From contig JAHQVK010000061.1 of NCBI GenBank assembly GCA_019634385.1, positions 1-48,751 on the forward strand: a DNA stretch of 48,751 bases. Direction: 5' to 3'. Source of the stretch: Myxococcales bacterium (GTDB taxonomy: Bacteria > Myxococcota > Kuafuiibacteriia > Kuafuiibacteriales > Kuafuiibacteriaceae). How positions within the stretch are numbered: position 1 is the stretch's first letter; each line of letters opens with the position of its first letter. Shown in pieces: positions 40,764-48,751 of this stretch. The position numbers and the translations under genes were made by a program. The notes beneath the pieces were generated by a model that was given only the letters and a program-made list of their open reading frames with translations, was not told where the DNA came from and searched no databases.

Positions 40764-42550
40764 TGGGGGGTATTTCTGGCCTGCTGAGGATTGAGAGGAA
40801 TACGAAAGTTGAGTTGTCGACTAGCCAATGGGGTTGGGCCACCGGATGGGGAGGATAGGAGCACGAGACCAGTGTGGGTCACCTCTATCCTTTGTGGTGG
40901 AAAGCGGCCAAAACCGGGTTTAATGACCTCAATGATATGGATGCCGGGAGAAAGGTTGAGGTCTGCTCGATAACAATTGTTACAGATGGGGGTGTCATTG
41001 AGGACGACATTTCCGAAGCTCCGTCCAATGCGAATCTCGAGGGCTACACGTAGCGGAGGAGTGGCGGTTGTGGGGGTGCGCGCTAAAGATTCGAGGTTGC
41101 TGGTGGATTGGGTAGAGGGGGCTACCGGACGGGTGGGCTTTGGTCTTGCCTCTGGGCGGAAAGGGGTTGATGGCAGATGTTCTTCAGATTCTTTGACTGG
41201 AGGGGATGCTGATATTTCCGTAGGAGAAGAGGGTGGCGATGCCAGTCGGTAGGCTTTCTTCATCTGGTAGGCCTTCTTCATCTGGTGGGGGCGCAATCCA
41301 GGTATCACTGTATAGGTTGGGGTGAGTTCGGATGCCATCGTCGCCTGGATCTTAGTGGTTGTGGATGGGGTGATTCTAGGTTGCTGAATAGGTGGGTAAA
41401 CAGGAGTTGTTGTGGGTTGATTATTATGCATCGTTTGAGACGCCAACAAACACATGCCTGCGGCGGTGGTAGCGATGCTTATGATTCGGCGCTTGCCTGC
41501 GCATGACCGGACTTGGGTAAGTTTTTTCGCTAAAGTACGAACGTGGGGATCGTTAGGACACAGAGCTACGGTTCGATTTGTGCGGTCTGCGGCCCGAGCA
41601 AAGTCACCGGATTGCAGAGCCGCTCGACCATCCTGAACGAGACGATGGACCACAGCAGGTAGCGTTTCGGCGCAGAAAGCATCAGGTGCTTTAAGTATGT
41701 CCCGGAGCATTATGTGTGGGTGATCAAAGCCTGCGGTGTTGAGTTCGCTGAGGAGGTCCGCTTCTATCTCGCTCACATCTTGGTAACGCTGGTCCGGGGA
41801 TGAGGATAGTGCACGCTCTAAAATTCGGACCAGGCTGTTCCCGATTGCGGGATGGTGCATCTGTGGAGAGTCGTATTGACCATCAAGTATTTTTCGGAAG
41901 AGAGCCGAGGGATGGGGGGCTTCAAATGGGAGTTGGCCTATGAGTACCCAGTAGAGAACGGTTCCTAAAGAGAAGATATCGGAGCGATGGTCTGCGTCTT
42001 GCCCATCAATGACTTCAGGAGCCATGTGAGCTGGAGAACCGATGAGCGCTCCCGTTGTTGTTAGCCGAGTGTGGCTACCTAGGATGTGGGCGAGACCAAA
42101 ATCCATGAGCTTCAGGCCCCCGTCGCTAGTGATCATTACGTTCTCTGGCTTGAGGTCCCGGTGAAGGATGCCGTGCTCGTGAGCGTGACGTAGGGCTTGA
42201 GTAAGCACATAGATGATGACAACCGCCGCCTCCGGGAGGAGTAATCGACCGTGGGTCTCGATCCACCTCCGGAGGGTAACGCCGTCAATCAGCTCGGTAA
42301 CGAGGTAGGCGGGTTCGGAGCTGGGTGGTGATGTGTCATATATTTCAAGGATGTGCGGATGGCTCAATCGAGCCGCGGCTTTGGCCTCAAGATGAAGGCG
42401 GGTACGGGCGTTATGGTCGTGAGCTAGAAATTGGTGAAGCATTTTGACCGCGACTTCGCGGTCCAATTGTCGATCTCGTGCTCGGTGCACGATGCTCATG
42501 CCTCCTCGGCCCAACTCTTCAAGGAGTTCGTATCGATCGGAGCAGTTCAC
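40736..42550 (-). CDS. Ser/Thr protein kinase with transmembrane helix and PEGA domain
   Basis: A Hanks-type kinase domain occupies the N-terminal ~275 residues. It has the glycine loop LGRGGMSIVHRA, the lysine in VAVKML, HRDLKPEN, DFG in LMDFGLAH, and APE in HMAPEV, all intact. A helical region and one membrane segment follow (around TTAAGMCLLAS). Then comes a long Pro/Thr-rich linker with a near-duplicated 6-residue QMKKAY, and a C-terminal extracytoplasmic PEGA domain (IGRSFGNVVLNDTPI to IEVIKPGFGRFPPQRIEV). The ORF is open to 42628, inside pfkA. The GTG at 42550, with AAGGTGG eight bases before it, is the likely start. It presumably signals to neighbours such as the FHA activator. Confidence 0.93.
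   Translation of the reverse strand: MNCSDRYELLEELGRGGMSIVHRARDRQLDREVAVKMLHQFLAHDHNARTRLHLEAKAAARLSHPHILEIYDTSPPSSEPAYLVTELIDGVTLRRWIETHGRLLLPEAAVVIIYVLTQALRHAHEHGILHRDLKPENVMITSDGGLKLMDFGLAHILGSHTRLTTTGALIGSPAHMAPEVIDGQDADHRSDIFSLGTVLYWVLIGQLPFEAPHPSALFRKILDGQYDSPQMHHPAIGNSLVRILERALSSSPDQRYQDVSEIEADLLSELNTAGFDHPHIMLRDILKAPDAFCAETLPAVVHRLVQDGRAALQSGDFARAADRTNRTVALCPNDPHVRTLAKKLTQVRSCAGKRRIISIATTAAGMCLLASQTMHNNQPTTTPVYPPIQQPRITPSTTTKIQATMASELTPTYTVIPGLRPHQMKKAYQMKKAYRLASPPSSPTEISASPPVKESEEHLPSTPFRPEARPKPTRPVAPSTQSTSNLESLARTPTTATPPLRVALEIRIGRSFGNVVLNDTPICNNCYRADLNLSPGIHIIEVIKPGFGRFPPQRIEVTHTGLVLLSSPSGGPTPLASRQLNFRIPLNPQQARNTPHWIPAPSRP
41250..41285. repeat. 18-nt tandem duplication in the kinase linker
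   Basis: Two copies of an 18-nt unit (41250-41267 and 41268-41285), differing at one base, encode the duplicated QMKKAY hexapeptide in the Pro/Thr-rich linker between the membrane helix and the PEGA domain. This is likely replication slippage in a disordered segment. Confidence 0.85.
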
Positions 42551-42563
42551 GGGTGAGGCCACC

Positions 42564-43661
42564 TTAGGCCCCGAACTCAATACCCAAGGCACGGCCCGTT
42601 TGTACAATTTCCCCATTGGGATGAACATTCTTGGTGTGCCGAATCGCCTCGTCTAAGGGCACATCGATGATGGTATCTGCCTGAATGGCGACCATCCGGC
42701 CCCATCCTTCCTGTTGGATGAGACGCGCCGCTGCGCAACCGAAGCGAGTAGCGAGAAGACGGTCGAACGTAGATGGTGTACCGCCGCGAAGAAGATGTCC
42801 GAGTACCGTAACTCGGGTCTCTAGGTGAGTTTGCTCTTCAATGATGGCTGCTACGTGGTGTCCAGCGCCTCCGAACCGTGGCATGCCGCCTGGGGTGTTT
42901 ACACCTAAGTGGCTGGCCTCTCCTCCAACCGGAACTGCGCCTTCAGCGACCACAACAATGGAGAAAAAACGACCCGCGGCTTGGCGCCGGAGAATCTTTT
43001 CGCAGACATGTTCGATATTATAGGGCAGTTCAGGAATAAGTATTACATCAGCTCCGCTGGCAATACCCGCGTGGAGCGCTATCCAGCCGCAGTCCCGTCC
43101 CATAACTTCAGCAACCATGACTCGGTCATGCGATTCTGCGGTGGAGTGGAGGCGATCGATAGCGTCAGTCGCCACCTGGACCGCAGTGTTGAAGCCAAAA
43201 GTAACCTCGGTGGATCCTATGTCGTTGTCGATGGTTTTGGGGACTCCGACGACCTTTATGCCTAACTGGGACAGCTGATGGGCGATGCGCATCGTGCCAT
43301 CTCCACCGATGCAGATCAGTCCTTCGATCGCTAAGGTGCTCAAGGCTTCTCTCAATTCTTGTGAGCGATCGACCACGGTTGTGGTGCCGTCCGCTTGCTT
43401 CATGGGAAAGGCAAACGGGTCACCGCGATTGGTTGTGCCGAGGATGGTACCTCCGCGAGTGAGTATGCCTCGAACGGCGTCTCGGGTCATAGCGGTGGTT
43501 TCAAATGGCGTAGTTAGCAGGCCATTAAACGAATCATGAATGCCGATGATCTCCCAGCCGAGCTGGGTTACGCCGTACTTCACAGCCGCTCGGATGACTG
43601 CATTTAGACCGGGGCAGTCGCCGCCTCCGGTGAGTATACCGATTCTTCGTTTGGAGCTCAT
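42564..43661 (-). CDS. pfkA: 6-phosphofructokinase, mixed-type active site
   Basis: The enzyme phosphorylates fructose-6-phosphate in glycolysis. Motifs in order: ILTGGGDCPGLNAVIR, GTTNRGDPF, IGGDGTMRIA, PKTIDNDIGSTEVTFGF, MVAEVMGRDCGWIA and VLGHLLRGGTPSTFDR. Using E. coli PfkA numbering, residue 104 is Gly (GGDG, as in ATP-dependent enzymes). Residue 124 is Lys (PKTIDND, as in pyrophosphate-dependent and some ATP-dependent enzymes of the mixed group). ATP is the more likely phosphoryl donor, but this is not settled by sequence alone. Length 365 aa is typical of that group. It is upstream of the kinase gene, which starts just beyond its stop, and divergent from the acyl-CoA synthetase gene. 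Confidence 0.95.
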   Translation of the reverse strand: MSSKRRIGILTGGGDCPGLNAVIRAAVKYGVTQLGWEIIGIHDSFNGLLTTPFETTAMTRDAVRGILTRGGTILGTTNRGDPFAFPMKQADGTTTVVDRSQELREALSTLAIEGLICIGGDGTMRIAHQLSQLGIKVVGVPKTIDNDIGSTEVTFGFNTAVQVATDAIDRLHSTAESHDRVMVAEVMGRDCGWIALHAGIASGADVILIPELPYNIEHVCEKILRRQAAGRFFSIVVVAEGAVPVGGEASHLGVNTPGGMPRFGGAGHHVAAIIEEQTHLETRVTVLGHLLRGGTPSTFDRLLATRFGCAAARLIQQEGWGRMVAIQADTIIDVPLDEAIRHTKNVHPNGEIVQTGRALGIEFGA

Positions 43662-43780
43662 AATGGTCCACTACACCGTCTGGGCGCCACCATAGCAATT
43701 CATTGACACCCTTTCCCAGCGGACCCTACGGTGCTGCAACTGGCCATGCACAAGGATATCCGGTGGTCGGAGGCATTTAG

Positions 43781-45580
43781 GTGAAAAGCATCATATCCGC
43801 ATTCGAAAGAGTTGCTCAAACTCGAGGCGCTGCAGTTGCTGCGCACTATCGCGATTTTTCGGATGCCTGGCGTTCCATCACTTGGTCGGAGGTTGATCAG
43901 CAACGACGAGAGGCTACTTCAGGCCTAATTTCGTTAGGTATGGAGTCTGGTGATTGTGTTCATATTCTTGCATCAACTTCGCTGGACTGGATGGTCGTTG
44001 ACCTGGCCGTGCTGAGCGCGGAGGGGAAAACGGTTGGTGTATATACCGCCGCTTTGCCCGAAGAGTGTGAGTTTGTCATAAAGGACAGCCAGGCTCGGTG
44101 GGTTTTTGTCGAAGATGAAGATCAGCTCGAGAAGTTACTGAGCCGCCGTGAGGTCTTGTCGTTGGTACGTCGCGTAGTCGTATTATCGGATCATCATCAG
44201 AGCACAGACTGGACTATTAGCTGGGCCGATTTTTTAGCGCTAGGGCGGACGCAGCTTGAGAACAACACAGCGGAAATTCAACGTCGCGTGAACTCTCTCA
44301 GCGAGGCTACGGTAGCTACCATTGTTTATACTTCGGGAACGTCTGGTCGCCCTAAAGGGGTTGTACTTACTCACGGAAACCTTTTATCCGTTTCGGAGGG
44401 GTGTATTCAGGCGCAGCTCATTCGAGAGAATGATGTCCAGCTACTGTTTTTGCCGATGGCACAGGTCTTTGCAAAGTTGCTGGAATGCATATGGTTTGTC
44501 ATCGGCCATGAAATGGCCATTGATGCAAACACCCGCCGGTTAGCCCAGAATCTCCAAGAGATTCGTCCAACAGTGATGGCTTCTGTTCCCCGTGTGTACG
44601 AGCGCATATATTCTCGATTTATCACCCTCGGAGGGATGGGCCCTCGGCGCCGGCTGTTTAAGTGGGCCCTGTCTCAGTTGACGCAATATGCTCAGCGGAA
44701 GCGAGAAGTTCAGCCGATATCTCTAAGTCTGGCGCTTCGAATGCAGGTGGCAGAAAGGCTGGTGTTCAAGCGGCTTGAAGCACCCATGAAGGCGTTCTTT
44801 GGCGGTCGAATACGGGTTTTAGTTTCCGGCAGTGCGCCTCTTTCCCAGTTGATGACCTACTTCTTTGATCGCTGCGGCTTAACCCTGTTGGAGGGGTATG
44901 GCCTGACAGAGACATCGGGAGCGGTAACGATTAATCGCCCACATGCCTTTAAGATTGGCTCTGTGGGGCCTCCGGTTCCGGGTACAGCAGTTAAAGTGGC
45001 TGATGACGGCGAGGTACTTATTCGGGGACCGGGAGTGATGGAAGGTTACTGGGCTCGAACGGAAGCAACCGACTTGATCAAACGCGCTGATGGTTGGTTA
45101 GCCACGGGGGATGTAGGGCATATCGATGGCGATGGGTTTCTGACTATCACCGGAAGGAAGAAAGACCTTATTGTCACCGCCGGTGGCCGAAATATTGCGC
45201 CGCAAAAGATCGAGAGTGCCATCCGGTCTGCATCAGCCCTCATCGAGCACGTGCTGGTTCACGGTGATCGTCGCCGATTTTTATCGGCTCTGATTACCCT
45301 AGAGCGTGAGGCGGTGCGGCAGTTGGCAGAGGAGCATAAGATCCCGGGGCACTACGCAGCAGTGTGTCGCTCTCCCCAAGCGAAGGCGGTGGTGCAGGAT
45401 GTGGTCGATCGCGTAAACCAGGGGTTGGCGGTCCACGAGCAAGTACGAGCTTTTAAGGTTCTTGAAGAGGAATTCAAGGTGGGTGAAGAACTCAGTCATG
45501 CGCTTAAGCTACGTAGGGAGGCTTGCGCCGACAAATATGCGCCCATACTCAACGCATTTTATAGTGATCGTTTCAACTAG
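43781..45580 (+). CDS. AMP-forming long-chain acyl-CoA synthetase
   Basis: This enzyme activates a fatty acid with ATP and CoA. Adenylation-domain motifs are YTSGTSGRPKGVVLTHGN (A3), EGYGLTETSG (A5), ATGDVGHIDGDGFLTITGRKKDLIVTAGGRNIAPQKIE (A7-A10 region), with the C-terminal catalytic lysine region shorter and less typical. The extended middle (FKWALSQLTQYAQRKREV) resembles FAA1/FadD15-type long-chain synthetases. The start is GTG with GGAGG upstream. 599 aa is normal for the group. A 156-bp gap separates it from the arginase-fold gene downstream on the same strand. The substrate is inferred as a long-chain fatty acid from family resemblance only. Confidence 0.92.
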   Translation: MKSIISAFERVAQTRGAAVAAHYRDFSDAWRSITWSEVDQQRREATSGLISLGMESGDCVHILASTSLDWMVVDLAVLSAEGKTVGVYTAALPEECEFVIKDSQARWVFVEDEDQLEKLLSRREVLSLVRRVVVLSDHHQSTDWTISWADFLALGRTQLENNTAEIQRRVNSLSEATVATIVYTSGTSGRPKGVVLTHGNLLSVSEGCIQAQLIRENDVQLLFLPMAQVFAKLLECIWFVIGHEMAIDANTRRLAQNLQEIRPTVMASVPRVYERIYSRFITLGGMGPRRRLFKWALSQLTQYAQRKREVQPISLSLALRMQVAERLVFKRLEAPMKAFFGGRIRVLVSGSAPLSQLMTYFFDRCGLTLLEGYGLTETSGAVTINRPHAFKIGSVGPPVPGTAVKVADDGEVLIRGPGVMEGYWARTEATDLIKRADGWLATGDVGHIDGDGFLTITGRKKDLIVTAGGRNIAPQKIESAIRSASALIEHVLVHGDRRRFLSALITLEREAVRQLAEEHKIPGHYAAVCRSPQAKAVVQDVVDRVNQGLAVHEQVRAFKVLEEEFKVGEELSHALKLRREACADKYAPILNAFYSDRFN

Positions 45581-45748
45581 TGGATGGTGCTCTTAGGGTT
45601 GACGTTCGTGAGCGGCAATAGCTAGAGCTCGCTTTCCACCAACGTCTAGGAATTCGGTCAGGATTTTGGACGCGTTTGCCCGACATGTTGTGGCTTCACC
45701 TGTGGCTCCTGTCCGAATAAAAGACAGCGGCGTTTAGTGAGCTCAATC

Positions 45749-46702
45749 ATGCGAATCATTCCTATCCTCTGTCCCAGCGACCTCGGCCGCAGCGATCGAG
45801 GGAATCCCACTTCCACTGGGTTGAGGGGAGCCCCGGATGTGCTGTTAGACTTGCTAGAAGAACAGGGTGTGCGCTTTGGGCGTCCCGTTGCCTTAACGGT
45901 TCCTGTTCTGGGTGAGCCCGATGACGAATTCTCTCCTCTCAAGTTTGATGAGCTCCTCAAGACAGCGGCCCTCCAACTGGCCTCTGCAGTGGCGGACATT
46001 AATGCTGATGCGAACTTTCCGCTGATTCTTGGTGGCGATCATACCGCGATGTTTGGTCATCTACTCGGGCATTCGGAACGGCATCCGCAGGGTATTGGTT
46101 TAGCGGTATTGGCGGATCCTTCTGGTGACCTCGGGTTCCCCGGTCGCCCGGTGTATGAAGATCGGAAAAGGTTAGGGTCCGATCCGGAAGTCACGGAAAC
46201 GGGAAATGCTGCTTCGATGGTGCTCGCAGGGGTACTGCGCCACTTTCCGGCGGGGTCGGCGATGGCTGAGTGTCTGAAGGCAAGTGCCTTGGATCCGAGC
46301 CATACCTCAGTCGTGGGCTTGCGTGGGTTAGAAACCGCGCAACTGAAGAGTCTGGAGCGCAAGCTACCCATTGAACTGTGGCGGATGGAAAGACTGGAGC
46401 TTGACGGTGAGCAAGCCTATCGCTCGATGTTGGAGCGTCATCTAGCGAAAGGTCCCATAGCTCTCTCCATCGACGTGAGAGGGATCGATCCTGGTCTGTT
46501 AGCTGCGGTCAACCAACCGGTGCCGGACGGGCTAGATTGGTCTTTTATCAAACGCAGTTTGGAACAATGTCTTCCTCATGTGGACCGCATTCTGGGGTTG
46601 GATATTTGCGAATTTGATCCTTCCGAAGATACGGTCCATAGCGTAGGTCAGGTTCGTCTCGCGGAAACAATTGCGCCGTTTCTGCGCAAAATTACCCGGT
46701 AG
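45749..46702 (+). CDS. Arginase-superfamily protein missing one metal site
   Basis: The fold is that of arginase, agmatinase and formiminoglutamase: PLILGGDHTAMFG, then the DAHxD position, the SGNxHG loop, SxDxDxxDP, and a final LDICEFDP. Compared with arginase, ligands His101, Asp124, Asp128 and Asp232 are kept (GGDH, DPSGD, SID). The two ligands specific to the second manganese are replaced: DAHAD reads DPSGD (His126 becomes Ser) and SIDVDG reads SIDVRG (Asp234 becomes Arg). The substrate loop HGM reads ASM. A standard binuclear ureohydrolase is therefore unlikely; it may bind one metal, have a new reaction, or be a pseudoenzyme. The ATG gives MRIIPIL; an in-frame GTG lies 12 bases earlier. 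Confidence 0.82.
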   Translation: MRIIPILCPSDLGRSDRGNPTSTGLRGAPDVLLDLLEEQGVRFGRPVALTVPVLGEPDDEFSPLKFDELLKTAALQLASAVADINADANFPLILGGDHTAMFGHLLGHSERHPQGIGLAVLADPSGDLGFPGRPVYEDRKRLGSDPEVTETGNAASMVLAGVLRHFPAGSAMAECLKASALDPSHTSVVGLRGLETAQLKSLERKLPIELWRMERLELDGEQAYRSMLERHLAKGPIALSIDVRGIDPGLLAAVNQPVPDGLDWSFIKRSLEQCLPHVDRILGLDICEFDPSEDTVHSVGQVRLAETIAPFLRKITR

Positions 46703-46749
46703 CGGTGGTGGAACCTATGGCGTGTGGTTGACTACCTCATGCAGCTTCG

Positions 46750-47940
46750 GTGTCCTCCCCCGCCATGGCGAAGGACGGGGGTAAACGCGAGGCTTCAAAA
46801 AAGTCCCCACGTACGAAGAAGAGGTCTTCACCACCAGGGGCACCGAGTGATTCGGCGGCGAACGGTGAGGTGACAGGACCCACACCGGAGGTGCTGGATG
46901 CGGTTGAACACCGGTTTAGGTGCGCACTCTCGGACGCAAAGGGCGCGGAGGGGATGGAACGGTTACTAGCGGTTCGTTCTCAGTATCTCGGGCCCAAAGG
47001 TGAATTAACCCTCTTGCTCCGAACTGTTGGGCAGCTTCCGCCCGAGCAGAGACGAACAGCGGGTGCAGAGACGAACAAGCGAAAGGCGGCACTTGAAGCG
47101 GACCTACAGGCGGTACTAGCGGAGCGAGAAGCAGCAGCCAGGGAGGCTGAACTCCGAAAGAGTCAGCAAGATCTTACTCTTCCTGGGCGGTTGAACCGTC
47201 CTTTAGGACGGATACATCCCATCCAGCGGATTATTCAGGAGGTCAAAGATATCTTTGCGCAAATGGGATTCGTGGCGGAGACCGGACCGGAGGTAGAACT
47301 GGATCTGTACAATTTTGCGAAGCTCAATTTTGCTGAAGATCATCCAGCTCGTGACATGCAGGATACTTTTTTTGTGTCCCCACCGGGTTCGGCAGTGGAT
47401 GGAGCGGAGAACTGTGTTCGACTCCTTCGTACCCACACTTCTCCGGTACAGGTGCGGGTGATGGAACATCGCGGTGCGCCGATACGAATTATATCGGCGG
47501 GCCGAGTCTATAGGTGTGATGCAGATGCTACGCACTCCCCGATGTTTCACCAGATCGAAGGTCTGTGGGTGGATGAAGGGGTCTCTTTTGCCCATCTAAA
47601 AGGCGTTCTTGGCCGTTTTGTTTCTGCGCTCTTTGGAGACCGGGCTATACGTCTTCGCCCTTCTTTCTTTCCCTTTGTGGAACCGGGAGTGGAGCTCGAT
47701 ATCCAGTGCGTTTTCTGTGCCGGAGAGGGCTGCCGAGTGTGCAAGCAGACCGGATGGATGGAGGTTCTTGGCGCGGGTATGGTGCATCCTAATGTCTTGG
47801 ATGCCAGTGGGGTAGATAGCGAGCGCTACACCGGTTTTGCCTTTGGTCTCGGCGTTGATCGCTTGGCCATGCTCCGCTACCAAATTGATGACATCGCCCA
47901 TCTATACCGTGGTGATGCTCGATTTCTATCTCAGCTTTGA
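46750..47940 (+). CDS. pheS: Phenylalanyl-tRNA synthetase alpha subunit
   Basis: PheS is the catalytic subunit of the heterotetrameric synthetase. Its core is complete: HPIQRIIQEVKDIFAQMGF, FYxx-type NFAKLNFAEDHPARDMQDTFFV, LLRTHTSPVQVRVM, RVYRCDADATHSPMFHQIEGLWVD, RPSFFPFVEPGVELDI, and a Cys-rich insertion CVFCAGEGCRVCKQTGW that occurs in many PheS proteins. The N-terminus is extended by ~45 residues rich in Lys, Ser and Pro before the coiled coil, so the protein has 396 aa against about 330-350 usually. A GTG start is listed; an ATG at 46765 (MAKDGGK) is also good. pheT follows after 17 bases. Confidence 0.97.
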   Translation: MSSPAMAKDGGKREASKKSPRTKKRSSPPGAPSDSAANGEVTGPTPEVLDAVEHRFRCALSDAKGAEGMERLLAVRSQYLGPKGELTLLLRTVGQLPPEQRRTAGAETNKRKAALEADLQAVLAEREAAAREAELRKSQQDLTLPGRLNRPLGRIHPIQRIIQEVKDIFAQMGFVAETGPEVELDLYNFAKLNFAEDHPARDMQDTFFVSPPGSAVDGAENCVRLLRTHTSPVQVRVMEHRGAPIRIISAGRVYRCDADATHSPMFHQIEGLWVDEGVSFAHLKGVLGRFVSALFGDRAIRLRPSFFPFVEPGVELDIQCVFCAGEGCRVCKQTGWMEVLGAGMVHPNVLDASGVDSERYTGFAFGLGVDRLAMLRYQIDDIAHLYRGDARFLSQL

Positions 47941-47957
47941 CAAGTGGGCCTATAACT

Positions 47958-48751
47958 ATGTTGATATCTATCGAATGGATTCGAAGTATGTTGCCGCAAT
48001 TAGCTGAGGAATCTCCAAGCCATGTTGCGGAACAATTGACGACCCTCGGGCTGGAAGTGGAAGGTCTAACCTCTCTTTCTGAGGCACTAGAAGGAGTTGT
48101 CGTGGGACATGTTCTTCAGGTTGCTCCGCACCCAAAAGCAGATCGGTTGAAAGTGACCACTGTTTTTGATGGGAGGGAGCAGCACACGGTAGTTTGTGGG
48201 GCACCTAATGTGGCCGAAGATCAAAAAGTAGCGTTCGCTACGATAGGAACGACCCTCCCCAACGGGCTTAGCATTGAGCCTCGAAAGATTCGAGGGGTAG
48301 CTAGTGCGGGGATGTTGTGCGCATTCAGCGAGCTTGGTCTCTCTGGTGATGATGCGGGTATAATAGTTTTGCCCGCTGCCACCGGGGTAGGGTGTTCCGT
48401 ATCGGAGGTGCTGGGGCGGACCGATTGTATTCTTGAATTGGGGATTACGCCCAATCGAGCGGACGCGTTTTCTCATCTGGGGGTGGCGAGAGACTTAGCG
48501 GCCCTGAATGGTTATGCTCTACCGGATATTCGAAGCGGGGTGGAACACACCCACTCATCTGCCGCTTCGGACCAGGTTCGAGTCACACTCCACGATAAAG
48601 AAGGATGCACCTTTTACGCCGCTCGAGTGTTAGATGGGGTGCAACTTGGCCCATCCCCAGCATGGGTGCAAGATCGATTGCGGGCTCTTAACCAACGGCC
48701 GATCTCTAACGTGGTTGATGCCACCAATATGGTTCTTCTTGAATGTGGGCA
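47958..48751 (+). CDS. pheT: Phenylalanyl-tRNA synthetase beta subunit (partial, 5' part)
   Basis: The reading frame opens at an ATG (MLISIEWIRSML) 17 bases after pheS and stays open to the end of the window, covering about 264 codons of an expected ~800. Visible parts are the N-terminal B1 region, the tRNA-binding EMAP-like B2 domain (HPKADRLKVTTV, VVCGAPNV, RKIRGVASAGMLCAFSELGL) and the beginning of B3 (ELGITPNRADAFSHLGVARDL). No frameshift or stop interrupts it. Confidence 0.95.
   Translation, partial: MLISIEWIRSMLPQLAEESPSHVAEQLTTLGLEVEGLTSLSEALEGVVVGHVLQVAPHPKADRLKVTTVFDGREQHTVVCGAPNVAEDQKVAFATIGTTLPNGLSIEPRKIRGVASAGMLCAFSELGLSGDDAGIIVLPAATGVGCSVSEVLGRTDCILELGITPNRADAFSHLGVARDLAALNGYALPDIRSGVEHTHSSAASDQVRVTLHDKEGCTFYAARVLDGVQLGPSPAWVQDRLRALNQRPISNVVDATNMVLLECG

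Noticed and set aside
45600..45640. Terminator after the acyl-CoA synthetase gene
   Set aside because: AGCTAGAGCTCGC gives only a weak stem and no T-tract follows.

Overview
The window is a chromosomal segment of a Gram-negative, meso-DAP-type bacterium. Moderate GC, a PEGA-tailed Ser/Thr kinase beside an FHA/GAF sigma-54 activator, several secreted lipoproteins, a PASTA-tailed FtsI and a fused GlyQS suggest a Myxococcota/Bradymonadota-like (former deltaproteobacterial) lineage. That placement is inferred from gene content only.

Layout. (1) 1-922 has no convincing gene; it holds a hairpin-rich, repeat-bearing island. (2) 923-9280 carries rimO, a Sfp-type phosphopantetheinyl transferase and a GAF/degenerate-GGDEF/EAL protein on the minus strand, then a RadC-like JAMM protein, ppk1 and a catalytically dead PHP-fold protein with an Arg/Gly/Ser-rich tail on the plus strand. 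(3) 9281-9809 is a second hairpin island. It shares with the first a 15-nt word and a covarying three-hairpin element, so the six genes lie between two related direct repeats. (4) A PrkA-type AAA protein kinase and a small tail-anchored protein follow on the minus strand. (5) 12545-28699 is a division and cell-wall (dcw) cluster: mraZ-rsmH-ftsL-ftsI-murE-murF-mraY-murD-ftsW-murC-ftsQ-ftsA-ftsZ. It has a recognisable MraZ operator in front and mostly stop/start overlaps inside. murG is missing between ftsW and murC, where only a 36-codon ORF remains, and murB and ddl are missing between murC and ftsQ. (6) 28700-29369 holds three diverged ~100-bp tandem repeats. (7) 29370-34689 carries a TPR (PilF-like) protein, a short RodZ-like protein, recO and a fused glyQS. 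(8) 34647-43661, all minus strand, is a signalling and envelope block: an unknown protein, two coupled lipoproteins, an FHA-GAF-sigma-54 activator, a TPR membrane protein, a PEGA-domain Ser/Thr kinase and 6-phosphofructokinase. (9) 43781-48751 carries an acyl-CoA synthetase, an arginase-fold protein that has lost one metal site, pheS and the 5' part of pheT.

The best candidates for undescribed biology are the chained hairpin elements at 9476-9644 and their relatives, the two pseudoenzyme-like proteins (PHP fold and arginase fold), the dcw cluster lacking murG/murB/ddl, and the signalling block. All calls come from reading the sequence; no searches or folding programs were run.
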